In this document: piece by piece, positions 43,851-54,963 of the stretch
Layout: every line of letters begins with the position of its first letter
Position numbering within the stretch: position 1 is the stretch's first letter
Origin: Palaemon carinicauda
Taxonomy: Eukaryota > Arthropoda > Malacostraca > Decapoda > Palaemonidae
Assembly (NCBI RefSeq): GCF_036898095.1
Contig: NC_090751.1
Coordinates: 83,300,310 to 83,364,309, forward strand
Length of the DNA stretch: 64,000 nt
Reading direction: 5' to 3'
Program-made: the position numbers and the translations under genes
Notes under the pieces: model-generated
Database searches by the model: none
Seen by the model: only the letters and a program-made list of their open reading frames with translations
Told to the model about the DNA's origin: nothing

Positions 43851-46005
43851 GGTTGGTAGAGGACATCTCGGAGAGCTGCTGGGCGATCTTGTCCCTGGTA
43901 CTCTTTACCCCTTCAGACCAGGGCAGGGCTGCACTGGTCTTAGAGGGCTTTTTAGTACCAAAGACGCGGTCTAGGACCGTGTCTTTGCCCTCTCGAGGCG
44001 GGTTCTCTGGGTCGGAAAACCCGTTGAAAGCCCTCATTAGAGTCAGAACCTGCCAAAACACGTGTTCTGACTCCTGCTGGTCTCCTCCTGTTGTAGGGCT
44101 TGCAGCGAAGTCTCCTTCTATCCCTGAAGGCTCTTCTTGGGGAGAATCGCGGACATTCCCTGAGTGGCTGGCTGGCTCCATCCTACACCTAGTGGAGGAC
44201 TTAGGCAATGTTTTGGAGTCTTTGGATTCCTTCCGGAGAAGGATGTAAGACTCCAACATTGATGAGGGTGGCATGTTCCTCCTAATCCCGGACTGTGTGG
44301 AACTCTCGGCACGGAGAGAGGCTTCCTCCATTGGTGCGATGGGGGAAAGACTCTCTTTGCGTGATTCTGTTGGTGGCGGAAGATCTTCGTCTGAAAGGGA
44401 AGGAGAATCAGTCCAAGGAATAGGAGGAACCTGCCTCAAAGGTCTGCGTGGAATCAGTTTCGCCCTGGGGGAAGTGACCGCGTCCAGAACTCCTCTTTTC
44501 CTCTTCAGCAGGGTAGAGGAAGCCATGGTTCCGTGTCCTAAATCAAAGAGGAAAGGCTTAAAAGCCTGAGTTACGGCTCTGATCAGGGCACTGAACCAGG
44601 GCTGTTGGCTCACAGACATACCCCCTGAATGGAAAGGGACCAAAGGATCCCTGGGACGAGTCACTGGAATAGGTGAGTTCGCCTTTAGTAGCTTTGGGAT
44701 CCTGAACCCCTCTGGAAGTTTCCCTTCTCCCACAATGCGCGGTGGTATGCACTTGCGGGGATGGGAATGAGGCGATGGCGACATTGCCAGACGTCGTTCC
44801 TTGTGATGCATAGGCTCGCGCCAGGGAGTATAATGGTGCTCGCGCGAGGGAGAATATTGGTGCTCGCGCGTGGGAGACTGATGGCGCGTGCGTGTCCGCG
44901 CAGAAGAATCATGATGTGCGCGGGAGAGTGTTCGTGCGCGTCTGCCAAAGACTTAGGGTGCGCACGCACAGGAGAATGTCCCCTAGCGCGTGGGCGCCCA
45001 GTAGATTCATGATGGGCGCGCGGGACCGCAGGAGAATGTTGGCGCGCATCCTTAGGAGAAGTGTGGCGCGTGCGCATATCCTTGTGAGTGTGCGCAGGAG
45101 AAGGCTGGCGCACAGGTGAGCGCTGGCGCATTGGTAAGGGATGCCGCACGGGTGAGGGCAGCATGGCTGTCTCATCTACAAGCCTGCGTGCAGGAGAAAG
45201 TTGCTGCGCAGGTTTTACCTAGCGCGTAGGATGGTGTGCAATATGGCACTCAGGAGAGCTTGATGTAGGGAGCGCATGCGTGCGTGAAAGAGAATGTTGG
45301 CGCGCAGGAGAACGTTGACGCGCAGGTGAGTGTTGGCGCGCATGTGGGGGCTGGCGCGTAGGAGATCGTTGGCACGTAGGCACAGGGGGCATGAGCACAG
45401 GAGAGCCCTGATGCGCAGGAGATCGTTGGCGTGGGTGCGCATGAGGGCACACATGGTGCTTGGGGGATCTATGCTCTTGTTGGCGCTTAGGCGCATATTG
45501 GCGCGTAAGCGCTTTAGGATGATGCCCTGTATTAGAGCGAGCAGGATGATCTGCGCGCTGTTAGTGATGGGGCCTGACGAGCTACTGATGAGCGGTGGTC
45601 AGCTTGCGTGGGAACGTAGAGCGTGAACTGTTGGCGCACAATAGCGTGTTCAGGTGGAGCCTTGTTAGGCCCATGCAGAAACGGCAACGGCAGGGATGTT
45701 GGGTGGAAGGTCCACGTGTCCTTTAAAAAGACAACCTTCCACTGAAGGAGACCGCGAACGATCTGCAGAGAGGTCCAGGACCAAAGCAGGTGCAGTGATG
45801 GAAGATCTGTCTAGAGGCTCCTCTGCGTCGCGAAAACCTCTCCCACTGAGAGGCAGACCACTCCCTACGCTCACTACACTTGTTGACAAAAGGGGGGAGG
45901 ATCTGTCTCGACCGCCGACATGGATGTTCTACAGGGGCGGTCGGGAAAACCAGGGCAGGTGCGCATGGTCGCAGAGGCCAACTTCATGTACACAGTATCT
46001 TTAAA
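43831..46005 (-). pseudogene. gag-like protein (DIRS B3), upstream duplicate, truncated
   Basis: A possible 3' splice site (TTCTTTCTTTTTAAAG) ends near 46001. The following frame reads RTCPGFPDRPCRTSMSAVET and KCSERREWSASQWERFSRRR, the Gag N-terminus, but the HCLACRGKQCDSD core of the zinc motif seen in B2 is gone. A repeat-rich middle (45560-44740) follows, then the frame of 44811-43831: SQQPWFSALIRAVTQAFKPF, LKRKRGVLDAVTSPRAKLIP, ESKDSKTLPKSSTR and EGVKSTRDKIAQQLSEMSST. It stops at the junction, so it lacks the C-terminal part. Parallel to 43737-41600 over about 2 kb. Confidence 0.75.
44740..45560. repeat. GC-rich minisatellite in B3 gag (upstream copy)
   Basis: Repeat units of roughly 25-30 bases around GTTGGCGCGCAGGAGAACG and variants. 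Same type as 42600-43540, but with different unit order. Confidence 0.8.
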
Positions 46006-46268
46006 AAGAAAGAACAAAAAGCATTAATGGCTGCCAATATGACGGTGAGGATGAGAGCAGACACGTCCGACCACCATCCGAGCCGAGAGCAAAGTGAGCT
46101 CAAGCACAGGTGTGTGAGGATGGGGCTAGCAAGCTACCCACCCCTACCTCCGCTAACTAGCGGTGTGGGTAGTAAACCTTCGTTAAAAATTAAAAGCTCG
46201 TCAGTTCAACGACGCCGAAAGTAATACCCCTATTAAATAGCGTGGTTTGTATTCCAGTTACGGAACAA

Positions 46269-47007
46269 CTTCCTTTTATATATGACTGACATAATAATTC
46301 AGAAAATTTAAAATTTTTACATAAACACAGTGTTCTAATGGAAATTAAGTGTCATAAATACAGTATGTTTAGCCTTACAGTTTTCTCTCGAGCACGGTTT
46401 TGTCATGAACACCATTTTCCCCAGAGCAATATTTTCTCCAAGCACCATATTCTAAATCTTAAGCATGCTGTAATCACAAGCATCATGATTTGCCACCCCT
46501 CTTATGTTATTTACTCACAAATAAACATTATATTACTGCTCTTCAGTTATGCCAAGCAGAACATGGATATGCTGCACATGCAGCCATTTTGGGCTACTAT
46601 TTACGATACCATAATTACCTATTATATGTTTTAGTATTACAGTACTGTATTAAACTGACCTAAGATGTCATATTATTTCGCCTTATTTGTTGGAGTCAGA
46701 TGTTTCTGTGTGTCGGGTAACAATAGCACCGCAACTAGTGGTGCCTAGGGAAGCCCCAAATTAAATTAAATGTTTTAATTTTAGGCTTACAAAGTTTGGT
46801 GTGATACTGCCAGTAATGTCAATCCCAATGTAAACTGTAATGCTTAACATACTGTATTTAGGACACTTACTTTCAATTAGAAGAACACTCGGTAAGTGTC
46901 GTTTCTAATTGGCATTTTTGCATTAATTTTTTGTCGGATAATTTTCTTGTTGTGTTGTTGGGTTCTGCTGTTAGCATCTACCATATATTATTAGTTTTCC
47001 TTTTATC
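46269..47007. other. intergenic, no gene seen
   Basis: AT-rich, stops in all frames, nothing recognisable. Confidence 0.6.
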
Positions 47008-47012
47008 CCACC

Positions 47013-47211
47013 TGTTATATGATTAATGATTATTTAATAATTATGATGTTAATATTGTTGAGAACGCTGCCAACAGCTACATGATTCCTAATGCTACCAC
47101 TAGATGTCTGCATGCATTGTTAGTGTTGTGTCCCGCTATATCCAATAAAGCTGAGTTGTAACTTGGGAGTTTCCATCATAAATATCACCTCCGATTTATG
47201 GCATCAAGACA
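47013..47211 (+). repeat. Gypsy (outer) 5' LTR
   Basis: Starts TGTTATATGATTAATG and ends GGCATCAAGACA. AATAAA at 47144-47149 is the probable poly(A) signal. Matches 55209-55408. Confidence 0.93.
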
Positions 47212-47229
47212 TGGTGGCAGCTGACGGGA
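47212..47229 (+). other. primer binding site, outer Gypsy
   Basis: TGGTGGCAGCTGACGGGA immediately follows the LTR end. Position and TGG start fit a tRNA primer site; I do not assign the tRNA. Confidence 0.6.
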
Positions 47230-47324
47230 TTAAAAACGACACCTAGAATTCGCCAAGCAAATATTATGCAGTATAGATATTGTGTTTTAAGCCTAAAAAT
47301 ACTGAGCATCCCTGACCGGCATAC

Positions 47325-48692
47325 ATGGCTTCATCGACGGAAGGTATTGCAGCCTCAGCAAAATTCACTGCTAGCCTAGGGGCCGACAACGAACGTGAAT
47401 GGAGGTCTTTTAAGCAACGGTTCGAGATTTATCTACTTGCTTCTGAAAAGGACAATAAACCTGAAGAGACTAAGGTGGCCCTACTTCTAAACATTGGAGG
47501 TGAAGAACTTCTACAGATATACAACTCTTTTGAATTTCCAGTCCCAGCAACCGGTAACCCTAATCCAGCCAATGTGTTGAAGGATGTTTTGGCGAAATTC
47601 GACGTCTATTTCTCTCTGCGCAAGAACGAACTCGTGGCAAGGTACAAGTTTCGAAGATGTATGCAGGAAACAAACGAAACATTGGAAACCTACGTTACTA
47701 GATTGAAGATTCTTGTGAAGGACTGCAACTATGGTAACCAACGAGACAAGCAGCTGAGGGACCAAGTGGTGTTTGGATATACTGAGGACAAGCTTCGTCA
47801 GAAATTATTTGAAGTCGAAGACCTTACCCTTGAGAAGACATTGGATTTGTGTGTGGCCTTTCAAGCAAGCAAAAGGCAGATGGACGTCATCAAGTCTACT
47901 CCTAGCCAGACCAATGACAGTGTGGCCAAAGTGAGAGAAAAGTCTAGAAGGGAGAAGACTACTGATAGCAGACACAACACAGACCATGATGGTAGGCTTA
48001 GGCATGAAAACAATGAAGGTAGGCTTAAGTCCAGTAAACCCAGTGTTCCTACGAGTAAGTTGCGCCCTTGCAAATTTTGTGGGGAAAAACATGAATGGCG
48101 TAAGAAAAGTATAGAATGTGGTAATTATAATCATTATGCTGTTAAATGCAAAAGTAGGAAAATAAATTATGTATCAGGTAATGACAATGACTTTGAAGTG
48201 AACAGTTCAGATGAATCTGAATGTGAATATTTGCTTAGAGTGTATAGTAAAAAGGATAAGCTAATTGAAGCTGATTTTGAAGTTAATGGTAAAGTAATCA
48301 AATTTCAAGTAGATTGTGGAGCTAGCGTAAATGTAATTCCTCAATATTTAATTCCCAATGTCAATTTAAAGCCTTGTGACACTACCCTAGAAGTGTGGAC
48401 TTTAGACACAGTTAGGCCTAAGGGAAAATGCAGGTTAGTAATTAGAAATTGCAAGAATAGGAAGAAATATAACCTTGAATTTTTGGTTGTTGATTGTAAA
48501 TACACTCCATTATTAAGTAAAAGAACATCAGAGCAAATGGGACTTATTACAGTGAATTATGAAAATATTTCTGCAACTAAAGATGTACTTGATAAATATG
48601 ACAATGTATTTAATACTGATGTGGGTACATTCCAAAATGGGGTTAGACTAACCATTGACACAAATGCAGAACCAGTGGTGATTCCTAAATGA
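47325..48692 (+). pseudogene. Gag and protease (outer Gypsy)
   Basis: 455 codons starting at ATG 47325. The Gag core includes WRSFKQRFEIYLLASE and ARYKFRRCMQETNETLETYV with VVFGYTEDKLRQKLFE. The zinc-knuckle region is about residues 250-285 (CKFCGEKHEWRKKSIECGNY, then NHYAVKC); one Cys-rich half looks incomplete. The aspartic protease follows at about residues 325-410 (FQVDCGASVNVIPQYLI, active site DCGA, Cys where DSGA or DTGA is usual; LEFLVVDCKYTPLLSKR). The frame ends at TGA 48690-48692, after which the same frame continues as RVPINLKNRVCKKINEMEKQ into RT, so the stop is probably a mutation rather than a natural gag-pol boundary. Role: virus-like particle formation and polyprotein cleavage in the cytoplasm. 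Confidence 0.87.
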
Positions 48693-51268
48693 AGAGTTCC
48701 AATTAACCTTAAAAACAGAGTATGTAAGAAAATAAATGAAATGGAAAAACAAAAGATAATTGCTAAAGTTGACCAACCTACTGACTGGGTGAGTCGGATG
48801 GTTGTAGCTGAAAAGAAAAATAAGGATTTAAGAATTTGTATTGATCCACAAGCTTTAAACAAGGCGTTGAAAAGGGAACATCATCCTATCCAACTGTCAA
48901 AGGCAAAGGTTTTTTCATCTTTTGATTTGGCCAATGGGTATTGGCATTGTGTTCGTGATGAAGAATCTAGAGTTTTAACCACCTTTCAAACCCCTTTAGT
49001 CGATACAGGTGGCTCAGACTGGCATTTGGTTTTAATGTTAGTGGTGAGATTTTCCAAAAACAGCTACTCTTGAATCTTGAGAATCTTGATGGTGTTGTAT
49101 GTATTGCTGACGATGTTTTAATTTGTGGTGTAGGTGAAACGTATGAGGAAGCTGTTAAAGACCATGATAGTAAGCTAATCAAATTTTTGGAAAGGTGCCA
49201 GGCCAAGGGTATAAAACTTAATAAGTCTAAGGCCGTATTAAGAAAATCTGAAATTGCTTTCTTAGGTCATAAAATCACAAGTAAAGGTCTCATGGCGGAC
49301 CCTAAAAAGGTGGAAGCTATCCTGAATGTGAAACCACCTACTGATGTAACTGGTGTTAAAGAGTTTACAGGTATGATTAATTACTTAAGTAAATTCCTTC
49401 CTAATTTATCTGAGGTGTTAGAACCAATAAGGAAATTAACTCACCAAAATACCGAATGGAATTGGACAGAAAAACAAGAAAAAGCTTTCATAGAGTCAAA
49501 AAGGCTAATCACTAATGCCCCAATACTGCAGTACTATGACCCTAACTTAGACCTTGTCATACAGTGTGATGCTTCACAAAATGGGCTAGGTTCAGTATTG
49601 TTACAGTGTGGCAAACCAATTGCTTTTGCTAGCCGTGCTTTATCAGAAACCGAAAAAAGGTACGCACAAATTGAAAAGGAAACACTTGCAATTGTTTTTA
49701 GTCTTAGGAAATTTCATGAGTATGTCTATGGTCGTAAAGTAATTGTTGAGAGTGACCACAAACCTATAGCTAGTATTGTTTTGAAACCCTTGTGTAATGC
49801 TCCCAAGCGACTGCAAGGAATGTTGCTTAACATTCTACAATACGATGTTGAAATCACACATAAAAAAGGTAAGGAAATGTATGTGGCTGATGCACTCTCG
49901 AGATCTTATTTGCCATTAGACAATTATAAAGAAAGTGAATTTGAGCACGTTAATATGCTTCAACATTTACCAGTTAGAAAAGATCGTCTTGATGAAATTA
50001 AATATGAAACAGACCAGGATGAGACTTTGCAAATTTTGAAATCATTAATCTTGAAAGGTTGGCCAGAAGGAAATGAGGAGATACCTAATGTAGTCAAAGC
50101 CTATAGTCATACCAAGGATGAGTACTCAGTTCAAGACTGGTTAATTTTTAAGAGTAATAGAATAGTCATTCCATTAAACCTTAGACATAAGATAATGCAG
50201 GTCGTCCATTCAGCACATATAGGAATTGAGGGCTGTCTACGAAGAGCCAGAGAATGTATCTATTGGCCAGGAATGAACTCTGATATAAAGCAATACATCT
50301 TATCATGTGAAATTTGTAATAAATTCCCTTGTGCTCAACAAAAGGAAACTTTAATTAATCATGAAATTGCTGATCGACCATGGCAAAAGGTTGGAGTTGA
50401 TCTAATGAGTATTGAAAAACATAATTATCTTATAACTGTTGATTACTTCAGCAATTTTTGGGAAATTGACTACCTAGAAAATACATTAGCCAGTACAGTG
50501 ATTAGAAAACTTAAATCTCATTTTGCTAGGTGTGGATTGCCTTGTGTAATGATTAGTGATAATAGACCCCAATTTGTAAATAAGGATTTCGAACAGTTCG
50601 CAACTGACTATGATTTTGAGCATAGAACAAGTAGCCCTACATATGCCCAATCTAATGGGATGGTCGAATCGGCAGTGAAAACATCTAAGCGTTTAATTAG
50701 AAAAGTTATCGAAAGTAATAAAGATCCTTATCTAGCCATTTTGGACCATAGGAATACCCCTACTAGTGATAAAGATGCTAGCCCATCACAGTATAGCCTA
50801 GGTAGAACACGTACCAAATTACCAATGTTATCTAAGTTACTTGAGAATCAAAATATAAATTTAGAGTTGGCTAAGGAAAAGAAAAGATTAAAAAATGCTA
50901 AGAGTAAATTCTATTATGATAAAAATGCTAAAGATTTAAGTATTTTGCATGAAGGAGACAATGTACGTCTTAAACCTTATGTTTTGGGCAAGAAGGAAAG
51001 GGAAAAGGGAAAAGTTGTGGAACGATTAGATGAGAGGTTATATCTAATTGAAAGCGAAGGCAAGCTATTTAGAAGAAATAGAGTTCAATTAAAAGAAACC
51101 CCAAGTGATGTGCATATGCCCCAGGTAAATGAACCAGTAACTATTGACCTTAGTGGTAATGAAATTGAAAATCCTGTCAAAGTGGAAAACGAAGTTGTAA
51201 GTAACAGACAGACAAGGTCAACCAGAAATGAATTACCCTCTAAGTATTCTGACTATGAAATGTATTGA
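48693..51268 (+). pseudogene. RT, RNase H and integrase (outer Gypsy), one frameshift
   Basis: First part 48693-48997: KIIAKVDQPTDWVSRMVVAE, LRICIDPQALNKAL and SSFDLANGYWHC (motif A). A one-base loss near 48996 breaks the frame inside the RT palm (the other frame resumes with LRLAFGFN). From 49070: VVCIADDVLICGVG (RT active site), VIQCDASQNGLGSVLL (RNase H), MYVADALSRS, an HHCC-like integrase zinc motif (VVHSAHIGIEGCLRRA; SCEICNKF), and the integrase core with Asp in VGVDLMSI, Asp in MISDNRPQF (Arg where Gly is usual) and Glu in NGMVESAVK. C-terminal Lys-rich tail ends at 51268. Domain order RT-RNase H-integrase is that of Gypsy. Apart from the shift, catalytic residues are present. Confidence 0.9.
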
Positions 51269-51306
51269 TGTTGTGCGGAATTTCCCTAACGTCATATAAA
51301 TATTAT

Positions 51307-51639
51307 TGTAAGGACACCGCTCCCTTCGTCGTCCAGAAAATCAACAAACTGTTTATTTATTTGAATTCTCCTTTCGCCACACTGTGGTTTCCCATGTATA
51401 TGTATTCCGCTCTATCAGAGCTACATTTTGACATATGTATTCTTTCATTACATGTTTCTGTTAACTCATAATTCATATATTTGTAAGTGTAAGAAAACAC
51501 ATATATTTTGGCGGGCAATTCAATCTGATTTGGCGCCAGCGCCATCCTACCTTTCCGTCCGTACCTTGTAACATACTCACACGCACATTTGAATAAAGTA
51601 TCAGTTGATCTTGGTGACGCTTGTCTCACTGTCCTTACA
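51307..51639 (+). repeat. nested Gypsy 5' LTR
   Basis: Starts TGTAAGGACA and ends TGTCCTTACA, a perfect 10-base terminal inverted repeat. AATAAA at 51592. By eye about nine substitutions and two indels against the 3' LTR. Confidence 0.95.
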
Positions 51640-51641
51640 AC

Positions 51642-51653
51642 TGGTGACCCCGG
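51642..51653 (+). other. primer binding site, nested Gypsy
   Basis: TGGTGACCCCGG, two bases after the LTR end, matches the 3' end of tRNA-Trp as used by CsRn1-group elements (family knowledge). Confidence 0.7.
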
Positions 51654-51791
51654 AGTTGAAAGTAGCATCAGCGGTTTTGGCTTTGCCATTAACGGACTTA
51701 TTATGGCCGGGCTACCTTCTCTATACTCCGTTACCTTAAGCGTGAGCCTGCCTTTGGTTCTCCCACACTTCGGTGCATGTAAGGCAGTAGG

Positions 51792-52622
51792 ATGAGCTTA
51801 ACCGACATATCAACTTCTCACCTCTTCGCCGACTCGTCGTCTGGCCACGATGCAGGAAGCAACACGCCCATCGCACCCAACGGCCTCGCCTCCACGCCCA
51901 AAGTCAAACTGCCGCCCTTTTCTCAACACAACACCGCTTCCTGGTTCCTGAGAGCAGACGTACTCTTCCGCGTCGCTAGACTCAGCGACTCCTGCGCCAA
52001 GGCTGACATCGTTCTCACCTCCATACCTGAAGAGGTATTCGACAAGATTTCCCCATGGCTCGACGCCCAGGCCGGCCAAGTTTCATACGACGACCTGAGA
52101 ACGAAACTCATCGGTATCTACTCCCTCTCCGTCTCAGCAAGGGCACAGGAAGTCCTGTACCTTGCCGGCAAGCCCATGGGTGACACCTCTCCTGTCGAGG
52201 CGTGGGACGAGTTATCCGGCCTGCTTATGCTCCCCGAAACAGATAGCAACGGCCGACGACGTGAGATTAGCTTATCTCGCGAGATCTTTCTTCGACGCCT
52301 ACCACAGGACATCAGGCCCTATTTGACAGACGCCGACACGCTCCCGATGAACGAACTCCTGTCGAAGGCTCAAAAGCTCCATGAGGCCTCCAAAGCATCA
52401 TCGTCAGCACCTCCTTCGTTCTCCTCCTTCACCAGCTGCTCTTCCATAGACTCCTCGGCAACGGCCCCTGAGGACGAAGAGATCAACGTTCTATCAAGAA
52501 AGAAACTGCCGCAACCAACACGACCGAACCCTAGGACTAACCCAGCATGGTGCTTCTACCACCAACAGTTCGGCAGCGACGCCAAGAAATGTAGAGCACC
52601 ATGCAGTTTCCCTAGAAGATGA
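51792..52622 (+). CDS. Gag (nested Gypsy), open frame
   Basis: 276 codons from ATG 51792. A CsRn1-type Gag: KVKLPPFSQHNTASWFLRAD, then SVSARAQEVLYLAGKPMGDT and SREIFLRRLPQDIRPYLTDA, with a Ser-rich spacer and a single C-terminal Cys/His motif (WCFYHQQFGSDAKKCRAPCS) where RNA binding is expected. It stops four codons after this motif, at the deletion junction. The full-length family continues into protease. The frame is intact, so a short Gag protein could be made if the LTR is transcribed. Confidence 0.85.
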   Translation: MSLTDISTSHLFADSSSGHDAGSNTPIAPNGLASTPKVKLPPFSQHNTASWFLRADVLFRVARLSDSCAKADIVLTSIPEEVFDKISPWLDAQAGQVSYDDLRTKLIGIYSLSVSARAQEVLYLAGKPMGDTSPVEAWDELSGLLMLPETDSNGRRREISLSREIFLRRLPQDIRPYLTDADTLPMNELLSKAQKLHEASKASSSAPPSFSSFTSCSSIDSSATAPEDEEINVLSRKKLPQPTRPNPRTNPAWCFYHQQFGSDAKKCRAPCSFPRR

Positions 52623-54600
52623 CAACCAAGGTCGACGCCATCAAAAAGTTCCCGATACCTAAGACAATCCGCCAACTTCAGGAGTTCCTGGTGATGGTCA
52701 ATTACTACAGGGGCTTCATCCCCAACATCGCACAAACCCTGTCACCCCTCGACAACGTTCTGAAAGGAAAAGCGAAAAAACTCGAGTGGGGTTTGCCCCA
52801 CCAACAGGCATTCGCCCGGACGAAGGATGCCCTCGCGAATGCCACCACCCTGGCTCATTTCAACGACAACGCGCCCCTGCGACTAACGACCGACGCCAGC
52901 AACGTCGCCTGTGGGGCTATGCTGGAGCAACTCGTCGATGGTTCTTCTCGACCGCTGGCATTCTTCAGCAAGAAATTGAAACCCGCCGAAACATGATACA
53001 GCACCTTCGATAGGGAACTCCTCGCCGTCTACCTCGCCGTCCGCCACTTCAGGCACATCTTGGAGGCCACTCCCTTCACAAACGCGACGGACCATCAACC
53101 CCTCGTACACGCTTTCACGAAATCGACAGACGCATGGTCCTCCCGACAACAACGTCATCTCGCAACAATCCCCGAATTCGGGTGCACCATACGTTATGTC
53201 CCAGGAAAGAAAAACCCAGTTGCGGACGCCCTTTCAAGGATTGAAATTGACGCAATCCACCTGGGAATCGACTACGCCAATCTCGCAACCGAACAACGCA
53301 CCGACCGAGAAGCACAGGATCACCTGACGGGGCCATCCGCGCTCAAGATAAGTGCGATTCCCCTCGGACCAGCAGGAGTAACTATTCTTTGCGACACCAG
53401 CACCGGCCGCCCACGTCCCTGGATACCAGCCTCCTGCAGAAGGAAAATATTCGATATCATCCATGGACTTTCACACCCCTCAGGACGCACCACCGCTCGC
53501 CTTCTGTCTGAAAAGTTCGTCTGGCCAGGGATAAAAAAGGACGCCCGGGAATGGGCGAAGTCATGCATCAACTGCCAGTCAAGCAAAGTCAGCCGTCACA
53601 CCGAGCAGATCCAGAAGGGGGCAATGGCGATTTCCCCCAGCCAAAAAGACGTTTTGGGCACATACACATCGACGTCATGGGACCATTGCCCCCTTCTGGA
53701 TCTGCTCGCTACCTGCTTACGATCATCGATCGCTCCACGAGGTGGTTGGAGGCATCGCTGATGACTGAAGCTACGACTCAAGCATGCGCCGAAGCCCTCC
53801 TGTCAAGCTGGGTGAGCAGGTTTGGCGTTCCTGACGACATCACGACAGACAGAGGCCCCGCTTTCCTCTCAGAAATATGGCTCGCTTTGGCGAACCTGAT
53901 AGGGACGACGCTCCACAGCACCACAGCATACAACCCCGCGGCAAACGGCATGGTCGAAAGAACTCACCGCGCCCTCAAGGCGTCCCTGATGGCGAGCTGC
54001 ACCGACGGGGACTGGAAATCACGACTTCCTTGGGAACTCCTCGGCCTTCGCACCACCCCTCACGCAGACGGCGAACCTTCGCCCGCCGAAAAGGTTTACG
54101 GGGAGGCGCTCGCAGTTCCTAGCGAATTCTTTCCCTCATCAACCGACGACACGCAGCTGGATCACCTAAGGGACATCGCCAGGAAGTTCAGGCCATGTCT
54201 CAAAACTTACCAGGACAGAACCAAGCACTTCAAGCCAAAAAACCTGGATGACTGCGGGTACGTTTTCATCCGTGTCGACGCTCATCGACAACCACTAACT
54301 AGACCTTATCGAGGCCCCTACCGGGTAATTAAGAAGACAACGAAAGCCTTCCTTCTCGACGTCCATGGCCAAGAGGACTGGGTCTCAATAGACCGCGTGA
54401 AACCAGCGTTTCTCGAAGGAAGCGACACCGCCTCCGCCGGACCTGGCAGATCCAGAGTGCCACCTCAAAACAAGGCGCCCAACGAAAGAAAAATCATCAA
54501 ACGACGACAAGAGGAAGAGATCCTTACGCCGACCGCCGGCGCGCCCCTCCGTTCAAAAACAAGAGGAACCCTCCGACGCCCGAAAAGATACGAAGATTGA
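52619..54600 (+). pseudogene. RT end, RNase H and integrase (nested Gypsy), broken
   Basis: Begins in the RT thumb/connection (DAIKKFPIPKTIRQLQEFLV; NYYRGFIPNIAQTLSPL), followed by RNase H (LRLTTDASNVACGAMLEQL). TGA at 52994 interrupts ETxYSTFDREL, likely a CGA to TGA change. 53060-53580 gives TDHQPLVHAFTKSTDAW, IRYVPGKKNPVADALSRIE and the integrase zinc region (HGLSHPSGRTTARLL; CINCQSSK). A shift at about 53600-53640 moves to the frame of 53551-54600 with the integrase core: Asp in HIDVMGPLP, Asp in TTDRGPAFLS, Glu in NGMVERTHRALK. A C-terminal segment (GPYRVIKKTTKAFLLDVHGQ) ends near the polypurine tract. Confidence 0.88.
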
Positions 54601-54631
54601 TCATCAGCCCTCTACGCCGCCCGATGTCTTG

Positions 54632-54645
54632 GAGGGGGGGGGAGT
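54632..54645 (+). other. polypurine tract, nested Gypsy
   Basis: GGAGGGGGGGGGAG shortly before the 3' LTR start at 54649: the expected plus-strand primer. Confidence 0.7.
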
Positions 54646-54648
54646 ACT

Positions 54649-54959
54649 TGTAAGGACACCGCTCCCTTTGTCGTCCAGAAAATCAACAAACTGTTTATTT
54701 ATTTGAATTCTCCTTTCGCCACACCGTGGTTTCCCATGTATATGTATTCCACTCTATCAGAGCTACATTTTGACATATGTATTCTTTCATTACATGTTTC
54801 TGTTAACTCATAATTCGTATATTTGTAAGTGTAAGAAAACATATTTTGGCGGGCAATTCAATCTGATTTGGCGCCAGCGCCATCCTTGTAATATACTCCT
54901 ATGCACATTTGAATAAAGTATCAGTTAATCTTGGTGACGCTTGTCTCACTGTCCTTACA
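54649..54959 (+). repeat. nested Gypsy 3' LTR
   Basis: Same ends as the 5' LTR (TGTAAGGACA / TGTCCTTACA). Lacks 4 bases near 54840 and 18 bases near 54887 relative to the 5' LTR. AATAAA at 54912. Confidence 0.95.
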
Positions 54960-54963
54960 TTAT

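Larger units (their letters stand above)
37125..46268 (-). mobile_element. DIRS retrotransposon family B, copy B3
   Basis: The left end starts ATGACAAATTCGTAG (37125) and the right end finishes GGAACAA (46268). The ends are inverted repeats over about 200 bases (TTACTTTCGGCGT, CGCTAGTTAGCGG, GGGTAGCTTGCTA). The internal complementary region is at 37381-37488. Minus-strand order is a gag region present twice (46000-43831 and 43737-40868), RT (40849-39788), RNase H (39785-38870) and recombinase (38860-37940). Its pol region is the best preserved of family B: RT and RNase H are separated only by a single in-frame TGA. No target duplication is visible. Confidence 0.88.
51307..54959 (+). mobile_element. 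Gypsy LTR retrotransposon, CsRn1-like, nested, internally deleted
   Basis: LTRs 51307-51639 and 54649-54959, flanked by the 4-base duplication TTAT (51303-51306 and 54960-54963). The primer site reads TGGTGACCCCGG (tRNA-Trp type, as known for the CsRn1 group), and a polypurine run (GGAGGGGGGGGGAG) precedes the 3' LTR. Gag is present but the protease and the first two thirds of RT are missing; pol resumes near 52619. Only the end of RT, RNase H and integrase remain. The 3' LTR is 22 bases shorter through two small deletions. Inserted into the outer Gypsy element's 3' untranslated region. Confidence 0.93.

Noticed and set aside
42600..45560. CRISPR-like array
   Set aside because: Units vary in length and sequence, have no unique spacers, and encode a repeat in a eukaryotic element.
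44761..45626. Arg-rich plus-strand frames in the B3 minisatellite
   Set aside because: Antisense of the gag repeat; stop-poor only because of GC content.
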